A DNA stretch of 64,000 nt from Brevipalpus yothersi (Eukaryota; Arthropoda; Arachnida; Trombidiformes; Tenuipalpidae). The notes beneath the pieces are model-generated. The model saw only the letters and a program-made list of their open reading frames with translations, had not been told where the DNA came from and did not search any database. The stretch is taken from NCBI GenBank assembly GCA_003956705.1, contig QZCP01000058.1:77619-141618 (forward strand). Reading direction: 5' to 3'. Below are positions 46,416 through 56,955 of the stretch, piece after piece (within the stretch, counting starts at the first letter, position 1; every line of letters begins with the position of its first letter). A program made the position numbers and the translations under genes.

Positions 46416-47753
46416 TTAAACGAAAAATTTGATACGAATTAATGAAGTTTCATCGTTCAGATTTACTACAACACAGTCAGAATTTTCTCTCAAAACATCT
46501 TGCTCTTGTGTTATTCTTTCTCTGAGAGCATTACACTTTTCATTCAATTGACGCAATTGCCTAAGAAAAGGAGCTGACATGGATTCGCTGTGCATTTCAT
46601 ACATCTCTCCATCTTTTTCCAACTCTTTTCCATCTTCTTCATCTTTATCACTCACTTTTTCATTCTCATCCACCTCTTCCGTTCCTCGCTCTTCCTCCTC
46701 TTGAATCGAAGATGGCCTTTTTTGCATGCCATCGGGAATACAGTTCACGATAGAAGAAGTGGTCTGATCCAATGAGGATGATTCTATTGAAGGAACATGG
46801 ATTGACGATGAATTGGAATGAGGTAAAGGCGAGGAAGAATTGGAAATAGAGTGACCAGATAGGTAGCCTCCGTGTCCGATGAATCGATCTCTGATAGGTG
46901 TTGAGGTCTTAGCAACATGAGATGAGCGTGTAGAGCAAGAACTGGTCAGCTTTTGTTTACGATTGTCAATAATAGAAATGTCAGATAAATTTTTATACAG
47001 AGAGAGATGATTTTCCATCATCCTATAAACTTCGTGAAGCTCATGTTCTTTGGCCAAAACTAGCGGTGTTCGACCCAAATTATCTTCAATATTAGGATCT
47101 GCTCCGTTATCTAATATATCGGGTATAAATTTGTGTAAATCTGGAAATTCGATCAATAAATGAAGAGGACTCTCACCAGCAATATTTTGTTTGTTCACAT
47201 CAAGCTTTTGAGAATATTTCAAAAGAAACAAGCATGCAAGTGAATAATTATTGAGAATGGCCAGATGGAGAGCGGTGTTTCCGTATTGGAAGTCAACAAC
47301 ATTGAGATCACAGCCATGGAGCACGAAAAATTGAACACAATTGTGACGGAAGCATTCGATAGATTTCATCAGAGCTGTTCGACCATCTCCATCTTGTAGA
47401 TTTGGATTAGCACCATATTCGACAAGCACTTTAACAATATCGACATCACCATTGACAGCTGCCAAATGAAGAGGCGATGAACGAGCCACATTATCAATAC
47501 TGTTCGGCTCATATCCTTTGCGTAAATATTTTCTAACTTTTTTGACTTCTTTGTTTAAGTAGCAGGCTCTGTGAAGTTTGGTGAAAGATGAGTCCACTTT
47601 CATCAAATCAATATTGTAGGCACCTCTGACTAGCTGTATCACTGGATTCGACACATTGGCACCGAACGAGTGTCGATTAGAGTCATTTGGACTCTTGTGA
47701 CACTTTCGTCGAATGTGTGCGAAAAATTTCTTCATATATAATGTCCACAGCAT
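46416..47753 (-). CDS. Ankyrin-repeat protein (ANKRD26/POTE-like repeat block)
   Basis: Single exon, 445 residues from ATG 47753 (the frame stays open upstream but without ATG). Ankyrin repeats span about 55-255: FTKLHRACYLNKEVKKVRKY, SSPLHLAAVNGDVDIVKVLV, GRTALMKSIECFRHNCVQFF, NTALHLAILNNYSLACLFLL, ESPLHLLIEFPDLHKFIP and GRTPLVLAKEHELHEVYRMM. The opening LHRA..KKVRKYL pattern and repeat spacing resemble the ANKRD26/POTE group. A Ser-rich linker, a Glu/Asp-rich segment and a short coiled coil (FLRQLRQLNEKCNALRERI) follow. Specific function unknown; probably a cytosolic scaffold. Confidence 0.85.
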   Translation of the reverse strand: MLWTLYMKKFFAHIRRKCHKSPNDSNRHSFGANVSNPVIQLVRGAYNIDLMKVDSSFTKLHRACYLNKEVKKVRKYLRKGYEPNSIDNVARSSPLHLAAVNGDVDIVKVLVEYGANPNLQDGDGRTALMKSIECFRHNCVQFFVLHGCDLNVVDFQYGNTALHLAILNNYSLACLFLLKYSQKLDVNKQNIAGESPLHLLIEFPDLHKFIPDILDNGADPNIEDNLGRTPLVLAKEHELHEVYRMMENHLSLYKNLSDISIIDNRKQKLTSSCSTRSSHVAKTSTPIRDRFIGHGGYLSGHSISNSSSPLPHSNSSSIHVPSIESSSLDQTTSSIVNCIPDGMQKRPSSIQEEEERGTEEVDENEKVSDKDEEDGKELEKDGEMYEMHSESMSAPFLRQLRQLNEKCNALRERITQEQDVLRENSDCVVVNLNDETSLIRIKFFV

Positions 47754-48614
47754 GGAATAGTTTACACACACCAAACAAGCGAATGAACACTAGCAAACAC
47801 TGTTTTCACAACATAATAATAATAACATAATAACGAAACGGAAACTATTCAAATAGCTCCATTCTTACACACACACACTTAACACCGACCCACACATTCG
47901 AATGGTTGAGTAACAAAAATCAGTTCAAATTATCAAATTGTATTTAATTCAACAGGAATATGATGGTTATATCTATCAATTACACGCTGATTCATAATCA
48001 TGGCGCCTAATCGAAAATGTACCAATTATTCAATCGCAACACCGCGTTTCTCTGGCGACCAGATCAAGAGAAAGAGAGAGAGAAAGAGAAAGAAAGAGTA
48101 TCGCTTTATTGGCTAATAGTTCAGGTACATGAGCCGTGAAGAAGAAGAGATAGAGAGAGAAAAGTCCTTTTCCGGTGATACATATATCAGAGGTTGAGCT
48201 ACTCTTTGCTTTGGTGGTTGTTCCGAGATGGAAAAGAGGAAAAGTTACTTTGAATTAATAAAGTGATTTAAAGCGAGTGAGAATCGATGTTTTTTGATCA
48301 GATTCAAGCAGGAAAGATTGATTCTAATTCTTGGACTATCAACGTGAATGTAATTAGATGGCTTACACCAGTCCATATGATCAGCGAGGAGGGTTTCGTC
48401 TTTATGAGATGCTCTTTAGCTGTAATTTTTAACCCTTTCACAGTTGAACTATCAAGGGAACTACGATAATGAGTATGAAAAATTATCTAATTGAATTAAA
48501 ATTTTTTCTTCTACTCACTTTTCTGTCACTTATCGAAATGAAGTTATGAAAGAAATATTTTTTCTCAAGTGTTCTCGAAACAGGACGAAGCGTAACTAGA
48601 AATTCGATGCTGAA
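47754..48614. other. Intergenic between ankyrin protein and secreted-protein gene 2
   Basis: About 860 nt; promoter of the ankyrin gene with GA-rich tracts near 48064-48098 and 48139-48162. No gene supported. Confidence 0.45.
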
Positions 48615-48971
48615 TTAATGTCCACAACCACAACCGGAGTAAGGTAAACTGTTGAAAACAAAGCAGAGGGGAAAACTTAGAGCTCGTACTGAAATATCCG
48701 AACATCGAATTGAAACAAAATGATCACAAAACTCACTAGATCGGATAGGGAAAGCTGTGTTGACCATGGTGGTTGTGTTGGCTTCCCATCAAATATCCTG
48801 GATGGATGAGTCGAATTTTAGATAAAAAGAAATTTTTGTCGTTTGAACAAGCATATTACCTATGATCAATCCTTCTTGATATTTTTTCACCTTCCCAGCC
48901 ATCGATGTGGTGGCTAGTAAAACAATGAAACAAGCAAACAGTAGAACAGTTTGATATCTATTGACTGCCAT
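48615..48971 (-). CDS. Short secreted His/Gly/Tyr-rich protein (family member 2)
   Basis: Three exons, 48860-48971, 48737-48797 and 48615-48648, give a 68-residue precursor. A signal peptide (YQTVLLFACFIVLLATTSMA) is followed by a basic start (GKVKKYQEGLIIGYLMG), a His-rich stretch (SQHNHHGQHSFPYPIYLPYS) and a Gly-Cys end (GCGCGH). No family recognised. Two cysteines lie in the last five residues, so a single disulphide or metal site with the histidines is possible. The build (signal, K-rich start, Ile/Gly patch, His-rich tail) matches the other three small secreted genes here. The last exon is only 34 nt; frames agree at both introns (phases 1 and 2). Confidence 0.7.
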
Positions 48972-49068
48972 TTATTTTTGAACGTTTGAAAGGAAAACAA
49001 AAAGAGGAGAAACGAATCTCTGAGAGATGTCAAGTGAAAGTGAGCATAGATTTTAGTCATTTTAGCCA

Positions 49069-49075
49069 TTTTATA
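49069..49075 (-). promoter_or_regulatory. TATA box of secreted-protein gene 2
   Basis: Minus-strand CTATAAAATGGCTAAAATGA, about 98 nt before the ATG, followed by TCACTTTCACTTGA. Very similar to the TATA region of the gene at 32.6 kb. Confidence 0.65.
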
Positions 49076-49308
49076 GAGAGGAAAAGAGAGAAATAAAATC
49101 ATTTGAGTTCAATTATTGTTGGCCTAAAAATTCATTCATAACAACTATTCAAAACAATATTAAATTTTCATAAAATTTTGGCTGATTTCGAATTTCGGGT
49201 GATTTTGATTTTCTTGGGGTAATCAACACCACGTTCATCTGGAATCCCACGGTGGTTGCACGCACATAACTGAATAGCTTCTCTCTCTCCTCTTTTTCCC
49301 CAAACCAA

Positions 49309-49311
<3 letters not shown>

Positions 49312-49375
<64 letters not shown>
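49312..49375. repeat. (CT)n microsatellite
   Basis: About 32 uninterrupted CT units. On the minus strand it translates as alternating Arg-Glu in a false ORF. Confidence 0.95.
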
Positions 49376-49378
<3 letters not shown>

Positions 49379-49790
49379 TCTTAATGTGTTCCAGAACGCG
49401 GCCAACATAACGATTAAATCCGCTCAATAGACACACTAATAGCTTCCGGAATTGGTTCAAGTTGCTGGTTGATCACCAAACTCCTGTCATACTCTTTTTT
49501 CTATCAGCCTGCAAGCTGATACAGTTGAATCAATCAAATCGATTGCTTGAAGAGCGCCGTAGATTGGCGCCAATTGATATGCTCATCGAGTGCTTGAGAC
49601 TGACAAGTTGTGAGAGGGAAGATGCTATTCCTCTTCCAGTAGCTCTCGAAAAATCCATTATGCAATCCCATCAGCACTCACTAATCGTAAACAAATAGGG
49701 CTGGGAAGTTGGAAGTAGCATCCAATTTGGGGTCTATCCAAACTATTTATCAGTCATTTATGAAACTGACCTCCAAAATTTTATCTGTAG
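49376..49790. other. Intergenic, possible further decayed coding sequence
   Basis: An open plus frame at about 49509-49698 (contains RLLEERRRLAPIDMLIECLR) has a coding-like look and precedes the broken block at 49791. No start, promoter or family could be assigned. Confidence 0.3.
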
Positions 49791-50249
49791 ACTGTAGAGG
49801 CCAGCGAAGCACAAAACAGCGAAAAATTCCAACAAATGATCCACAGACAATGATGACATCACGATTGTTACTCATGGAGATATAGACAAAGATGCTTGGC
49901 TGAGAAGCGACGATGAAGAGGGGATGGAAGCTGAAATTACCTCAACAACAAACGAACCAACAACCGCAAGCAATCAAGAGGATGAGGAGGAGGAAGAAGA
50001 GAAAGAGAAAACGAAAGAGAACGATAAAGAGAAGGAGAGTGAGAATTTCTCACTGACAAAGGGAGTGAGAAAGGAAAAGAAAAATCAGAAGTAACCTGGA
50101 AAGCAGCAAACATCCTAGCATCCGGGAAGAAGACCACGAGCCAGAAGAAAAATGAAGATGACAACGAAAAAAACAAACAGCCACCGTATAGAAAAGGTGG
50201 GCACAAGAAGAATATCGATATTGCACTGCCAACTTCGAACAAGGATTAG
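49791..50249 (+). pseudogene. Decayed or frame-broken coding block, Glu/Lys-rich
   Basis: Coding-like plus-strand sequence that changes frame. TVEASEAQNSEKFQQ is open from an ag acceptor-like site at 49790. It shifts to a second frame (DDITIVTHGDIDKDAWLRSD, then a Glu/Lys run) that stops at 50094. A third stretch overlapping its end in another frame (SEVTWKAANILASGKKTTSQ ... NIDIALPTSNKD) runs to a stop at 50249. Composition is continuous across the breaks, as expected of one disordered protein broken by indels. Alternatives are unrecognised tiny introns or assembly errors. Parent gene not recognised. Confidence 0.45.
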
Positions 50250-50724
50250 AGCAAATCGGGCTCATAATTTTTTATTTAACTTTTTCGACCCGACGGGCCA
50301 GACGAGGGAATACTCGTAGCGGAGCGCCTGTCTTAGAGGTCAACAACGACCATTCTCATACTGTTAAAATGCTTCCTAACATTGAAAAGGGTGGGGATTC
50401 ATTCATTGAATTGAAATTACTTTTTAAAAGACTTATCCTAAAAATCTCCTCTTCATTCACTTTCAAACTCCATTAGCAGTCATAAACCTCGAAGAACCAA
50501 CAATTCCATACTACATATGCCCCTATCAGCCTTACTTAGTAATTTGTTATTTCGTATTGGGAAAAATCCGGGTGCTCATGATATCATTGTTGACAATATT
50601 TAATATAATTCGATCTCAGTTGACAAATTTTCAGATAGCATTTGATGATTTCAGATGTTTGATATCTCAAGAAATGAACGAATTTGTTCAATCCAATGAA
50701 TCCAGAGATATACTGCACTCCTAT
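50250..50724. other. Intergenic downstream of the decayed block
   Basis: A short GC-richer stretch (50286-50346, CGACGGGCCAGACGAGGG) stands out in the AT-rich background. An open frame through it (RRARRGNTRSGAPVLEV) may be another remnant. Otherwise nothing seen. Confidence 0.35.
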
Positions 50725-52255
50725 CTACCATTGAAAGTTACCAAGATGTCCATCATTCCCAATGTGGCCCAGATAATGATTCGAATTTATTCCAGACCAG
50801 TCCATCTGGTTGGTGTTCCAACCACTATCCATGAAGTTGTGGTGCATTGGATAATGATAAGCTGGAAGAAGAATAATTTGTGGTCGTGCTGGGGAATACA
50901 ATCAGAAAAATTGATTACTTATCATCTAATATCAATCTGAGCTGATTATGATAGATGATTTCACAAATATTAAACTTTCATCACAAAAAGTTTTCGAATC
51001 ATCAGAATAAAAGAAAATGAAAAAAGTACTCACATGTTTGATGATTAATGGGGACCGGATATGGAATTGGTATTGGAATCGACAAAATCTGTGGAGCACC
51101 TCCTGACTGCAATTTTCAATTAACATTAAATTCGAGTTTCAGAATTCGACAAATGAAAATTTTTTCACCGGCTTGAATCCAAATTATATTCATGAACAAT
51201 CTTCCGATCAATCTCAAATCTCAAATGCTAACCCATCGTATCTGTGTACACATGATACTTTGTTCCTATCATGATATCAACATGTTCGGGTGTGATTCTT
51301 TCAAATCGAGAAACAGGGGATCATCAGAGTAAAATTTGAATTCCAGTAAACAATTTCTATTAATCTTATTATTTCTATCATCCCCTAAATTTCTTCGATT
51401 TTTTGGATTCAACTTATTTTGGGTCATCATAATGCAAAAAATTTGGGTGAAATCAATAAATTACTGAAAGAGTTCGATTCTATTTTCGATAAATTATTGA
51501 AATAAATTGATATATTCATCTATCTTCATTTGGCTGTACTTAATTACTGTTAGCACTCTGACTGCTTCACTTAATTCATGAATTGCCTATTGTGCTTTGA
51601 TTGAAATTATGGGTCAGAATTCCGGGAATTTTTTGATAATTCCATAAGTTTCAACTTCTAAGTATCAGTGATAATACTCATAGCCTTTTTGGCACTTATT
51701 GAAGTGAAGAAAGGGAAAAGTTCCTCACACTTACCCCTCCTCCTCCCAGGATGATGGTTCGATCCTGGAAATGGAAAAAGAGAATTGGATGAGTTTTCGT
51801 AATCCAACAAACTCACTTTGAATAAATCTTTTTTCTCAAGAACAAATTCCCATTGACAGTGAGATGTCACTAAAGATTGGAAGAATAGGAATAAGAATAG
51901 AATTTAGAAGAAAAAACTAGGCAAATTCATCAAGAGTAATGATCTATGATCTATTTTCAAAATTAAGTCAATTTGGGATCACAGAGCTTAATTTAGCATC
52001 TTTATCGAATATTTTATCCGAACCTTGACCTCAAGAATAGGTGAGAAAACAGAGATATCACTCATGAGAATGGATTTTCGAAGGAGAGACCAACTGGACG
52101 AATTTGGACTGGAGAAGTAGATCTTTTCACTGGAAAAACAAAAAGATTCATGAAAAGGGTTTACTCACCTTTCCTTTTTTTCTAGATTCAACTTGACATA
52201 GAACGATCAGTAAAATCATGAAAATAATTTTTCCACTGTTACAAGAATCAGGCAT
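50725..52255 (-). CDS. Short secreted Gly/PIP-/His-Trp-rich protein (family member 3)
   Basis: Four exons, 52169-52255, 51735-51764 (30 nt), 51034-51106 and 50725-50888, give 117 residues. A signal-type N terminus (GKIIFMILLIVLCQVES) is followed by RKKGKDRTIILGGGGSGG, a Pro-alternating run (SIPIPIPYPVPINH), RPQIILLPAYHYPMHH, and a His/Asn/Trp/Gly tail ending LGNFQW. No family recognised. The gene at 57-58 kb has the same order: Lys-Gly start, PIPIPIP run, IIVLP/IILLP motif and a Trp/His tail, with a matching final intron phase. That supports common descent. TATA box at 52332. Confidence 0.72.
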
Positions 52256-53639
52256 TTTTTAAAGGTTTTAAATCATCCCATCGAATGATCTTCGTACAAC
52301 TTATGAGCATCTAAGAATCGCGTTCATTAGCTTTTATAGATTTATGGATTATGATCTCATGCCGTGCATGAAGCTCATCGAGCTACAGATCTATTTTTTG
52401 AAGAGCGTTGATGCATCAATAGGTGACCCAATAGAATATTTAACCACTTTCATTGCTTTTTGAATTGGATTGATCAAGCTCTTCATTAAATTAATCGTCA
52501 TCCATGACCTTGCTTTCGAAATATTGGGCATCCTCGAATCTCAAAATAAAATGATCTGCAATTAATTACACCACTCAATGAGTGTAGGGTCTGAGTGAAG
52601 AAATGTCTGGCAACTCGATTAGTCCTCATCGGTAAAATCGAAACTAATTTAGAAAAGAAATCTAATTATCGAAAATCTGTTTATGGCTTTCTTGGGAGTC
52701 TGGAAATGCTGATCCAAATTGATGTTTCAAAGTTTCTATTCATCGAATCAAATACATCGAAACTCTTAAGAAGCCCGAGTGAAATTACAAATATGCATAC
52801 GAGTAAAGTGAAAGTTTCTTGCTAATAAATAAATAAACTGAAATTCTCAACTAACTTGCATTTTTGAATGAAATCTTCAATTGGTAGAAATCTACACATT
52901 CTAGAAATAATTGAATGATTGAAAATCGAAAAACCTCCCTTGAAAAGCTCAAATAATGAATAGAATGCTCTGATTATCAATTTACAATAATCTGATGGAC
53001 GAAAAAAGAAGAGTTTTTGAGTTTTGAGCAGAGACAAAGTTTTGTACCTGAGCGGCAATGCTCCATCTCAAATATGAAAACGGTGTTGATCAATTAACAA
53101 GATAATACAATTTGAGAGCGAATTCCTACTCGAGCTTTCAAAAATGCTCTAAATAACCTACTAGATTCAAGAAAGTTTATTTGTATTTGAAAATTTTCTC
53201 CTATTCACAATAAGGCTTGTGTAACGAGAATATCACGAGCTTCTGAGTATTTTCCCACAATAAACATAATAAAGAGCTGATTTATCGATTGAAATCCTGA
53301 AAAACTTATGATTGCTCGATATTTTTGAGCGCTAAGCATCTCCATTCTACTTCACCTCGATTAAGAAAATCGATGAGCCTTTAAGTACACTTCTAGGCCA
53401 ATAAGTTTGCATGTTACCTCGATAAAACGATCAACATAGACAATAGATTTTTATAGGATGTTATGGTTACAGCGAAGACAGAAGAAAATTCTGAACTTAT
53501 GTTGATCAGTTTCTAGAATTCAAATAAAAGGATTTAGTGATTTCTTCCCATAAATCAGTATATTTTCGACAAAACCTTGAGAATCCCATCAGTTTTGAAT
53601 TGGCTAGTAACTCAATATTATCATCAGTACAGTTAACCA
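52256..53639. other. Intergenic between divergent secreted-protein gene 3 and receptor gene
   Basis: About 1.4 kb, AT-rich. ORFs at 52595-52825 (+) and 52822-53058 (-) lack family features. Confidence 0.4.
52332..52338 (-). promoter_or_regulatory. TATA box of secreted-protein gene 3
   Basis: Minus-strand TCTATAAAAGCTAATGAACG, about 80 nt before the ATG. Confidence 0.55.
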
Positions 53640-55607
53640 ATGGCTCATCAGTTCGAGCAACGTAAAACTAATTCTAAGGCTGGACCGAACAAAGAAATTC
53701 TCTATGAATCGGCTCCAAAACTTCCCTATGAAGCTTTTTTCAAATTATTTGGTCTTTTATCGAGTGGTCTTGATCAAGAACCTCGTTTTGGACCAATCAA
53801 AGCTGATCGAACGCCTGTTAAGGTGAGGCGATTCTATTGCCAGATAGTCACAGCGATGCTATGGTTCTTTACCGTCAGAGGTTTTATTCTAATGTTCATC
53901 GATGATCGTGGGATACAAATAATTATGGGGGACATCTCTGGCTTCTGGCATGACTATCGAATGTATTACCTGATGCCCCAGTTTTACTACGCCTTGAGCT
54001 GTGCTTTGGTTGCCACAACTTTTCTGTACAAAGAGCGAGAGTACTCCTGGCTTATTCCTTTTGTAACCATAAGCCAGCATCAAACTACCTCCGCACGTCC
54101 AATTCCAGTACGTCATTCTCTTCGAACGAACATTTACATAACGTTCAATATGATCGTTATTGGTGGAGTGACTGGATCAATGGGCTACCTTTACTACAAA
54201 ACAGCTTGGGACAATATGGATGCTCATACTTTTCGTCTCTGGGCTCCATGGTTAGCGGTCCAAGTCATCTGGTATTTTTATATGACTGGAATAACTATGT
54301 TCACGATGTCCTACTTTAATCTGGTCACTCTTCACATGGAATCAAAATTCAAAGCTGTGTCACAGGAAATAGAAATGTTGGCTGAATCCGACCCAGGTCC
54401 ACCAGGAAGTAAAAATGACGATCTTATCAGACTGTACTACGCTCATAACGATATGTGCGAATTGGTTGATGAATCAAATTCGTTTTGGCAGCTTTATTTA
54501 TTCTACATAATAGGATCTTACATCCCAAATTTCTGCTATGTTATGTATACTCTGTTTTTTGCTGATCTCGATACTCTTCTTGGCATTTTCTCTTGGTTCG
54601 TACTTTTCCACACATTTTTGGTCATGGCAGTTCTCTCCTTATCAGCGGCTGATGTTTCCACGGAGGTGAGCATTTTCTTTAAGAGCTTCATGATTATTGA
54701 TCAAATCAAGAAATGAAACCGTTCTAGACAATACTTGAAATTTTTCTTCGCAGATTTTTTCAGATGCTTATTATTATTGTTAATATTATTGATCTTTACT
54801 CAATTTTTTCTATCCTTAGGCACACGCTCCATATACATCTCTTCACACTCTATCCCTTCTGCAACTACCTATCGACATCGAAGTAAACGTGAGTGAAGCG
54901 TTTCAAAGTTTGATTATGGAATTTTGATTGAGTGAATCAGTTTTTCTATCTGACTCAGCTTTTTCATCCATCGAAGATTCAAACAATGATCATGGAACAA
55001 CCATTGATCAACAATCAATAACCAAGCGAACAACCAATGAGACTAGGAGAATAGATTAACGGTTAATTGTGAAGCTCGGTCAAATCTTTCATGCGCGTTT
55101 TTCGATTTTTATGCGATCGATGAATCTAAAGCTAAAGTAGAAAATCGAGAAACTTTTCTGATGCTCACTCTTTTCACTTTCTGTTCATTTGTAGATGTCA
55201 ACATTTCTTCATCGAGTACGAGGACCCACGATTGGATATTCGATTCTTGATTTATTTGTTGTTACAAATTCGAGCATTTCTAACGTGAGTATTGATTTTA
55301 AACTCATTTAATCTCATTTCTACCCATGAGAAGAGTTTTTGAACAAAATTGAGCATGAAATGAGCATGATTTTTGCTAACATTTTGATTTCATATCGTAG
55401 ACTATTGCTGCAATAGCTTCATATTTCCTGATCGTTGCTGATTTCAGTAGATCAACTGTCAATCAAGGGCTCCTCCAAAAAGCAGCCGAAAAACAAGCAA
55501 ATGCATCTAGAATAGCCAGTCAAGCTGCATCGAAAATTGCTGGACAAATCAGCAAAATTGCTACAACTGAAGCAGTTACATCTATGGTAAATAAAGGATC
55601 CAATTGA
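53640..55607 (+). CDS. Gustatory-receptor-like 7TM protein
   Basis: Four exons, 53640-54665, 54820-54888, 55195-55284 and 55401-55607, 463 residues. All three introns are phase 0 and crowd the 3' end, as is typical of arthropod Gr genes. The cytosolic N terminus (about 70 residues) precedes seven hydrophobic segments (for example IVTAMLWFFTVRGFILMFI, LMPQFYYALSCALVATTFLY, WLAVQVIWYFYMTGITMF, LLGIFSWFVLFHTFLVMAV). TM7 carries a divergent form of the family motif TYhhhhhQF, here SYFLIVADF after SISNTIAAIA. The protein forms, by family analogy, a ligand-gated cation channel in chemosensory neurons. Unusually, about 47 residues rich in Ala, Gln, Ser and Lys follow TM7, where most GRs end within a few residues. 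Family moderately sure; ligand unknown. Confidence 0.78.
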
Positions 55608-55806
55608 AGCTGAATGATGAATACAGGAGCTCGGAAAATTAGAGACATTTCTAGCTCTAAGATGCGCTTAAAATACAAATTGGGCCTAAAATTTTCACTC
55701 ATTCTCTCAATTGATGATACAGCGATTTATAATAATACAAGAATATTTCATTATCTCAGTAATCCATTCAGTTTTCAAAACTCCATCACCTCAGTGTCCC
55801 ATTGAA

Positions 55807-55812
55807 AATAAA
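55807..55812 (+). terminator. AATAAA poly(A) signal of the receptor gene
   Basis: Overlapping AATAAAATAAA 200 nt after the stop. Confidence 0.5.
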
Positions 55813-56955
55813 ATAAAATCTCATCTTGAGAAAAGTTTCTCTCACCGTTCATAATTCAGATGCTCTAGATCTATGCTTGAGTTTGACTGTGGAACTTCGA
55901 TACTTATGTACAGAGAGGTTGAAACTTTTTTTCGTGTTCAGGCGGATAATTGTTTAAAACTAAGCGAATTCAAATCACAATACTGACAATTACCTCCCTC
56001 CCATTGTGAGATTCTTATTAATTTGGGCAAATGAGCAAATTAGCTCATTGGACTTGCAAAATTCAAAAATTTGCTCTGGAGCTCTATTTGCTTCAGTTTT
56101 TTGTCCACATCACAATTGGATGACCAAATCTTCAAACACTGATGAACACTATCAATGAAGGTTCGGTGCATTCTTTCAGGCATAAAAGTCAATTCATAAA
56201 TCCTTCGAGAGATAGTTCCTATTATTTCATCTCATTAATTATCTTTTGAACTGTTTCAATTCTTTTCCTATTCTAAATACTTTGTGAGAGTGTTTCGTGG
56301 CTTCAGAACAATCAAAGTTGATCATGTTTGGGAAGCCTAAAATCTCTTTTTATAATAAAATTATTGCCTATTGTGGAAGTTTGATATTCTTTTGTAAAAT
56401 TCTTATTTATTTTATTAGCAAAAGAGTTCCTATTGATAGAGATAGAGGCGATCAACGTTCCAAGAGCTTCCAAAGATGGGGACGAACAATATTCTTATTG
56501 ATCGTGGGATTTTCGAGAGAATTTAAATTTAAATTGTATTTGAAGCCAAGATTCAAATCTCAATGAACAGATATATACTCTCAGTCGTTCTTTTTCAAGA
56601 TACGCTTTCTCGCTTTTTTTCAATCAGAACCATCTTAAATTCATGTCCTGAAACTTTTTTTGACAATCCTACAATTTATTTGAATGTGTGACATTGAGAA
56701 CAAAAGAGATACTCTATTTGTTTTTGGCAAATCTACAATGATTCGCTTGGAAAAACCGAAAGGAGAGAGTACAGTTACTAAATTGATGAGTATTTGCCTG
56801 ATTTTCATTCTCATGCTGCTTGGATGACCTGGACAGCTCATTCTGATCTGATGCTTTTTCGATCGAAGCCGATCACATTATCCAAAATGAAACGAAAATC
56901 TGTTTAGCTTGTGCAATTAGTTTGCTTCTGGACCCTCTCTATTAGGAGAAGGAAC
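55813..56955. other. Intergenic between receptor gene and secreted-protein gene 4
   Basis: About 1.1 kb. An 81-codon plus ORF from ATG 56324 contains hydrophobic runs (IIAYCGSLIFFCKILIYFI) but no recognisable domain; it could be a receptor remnant or chance. Confidence 0.35.

Noticed and set aside
49149..49460. Minus ORF with a long Arg-Glu run.
   Set aside because: It is the translation of the (CT)n microsatellite.
56324..56566. 81-codon plus ORF with two hydrophobic runs, possible receptor fragment.
   Set aside because: Too short, no motif, and the same AT-rich sequence readily gives hydrophobic ORFs by chance.
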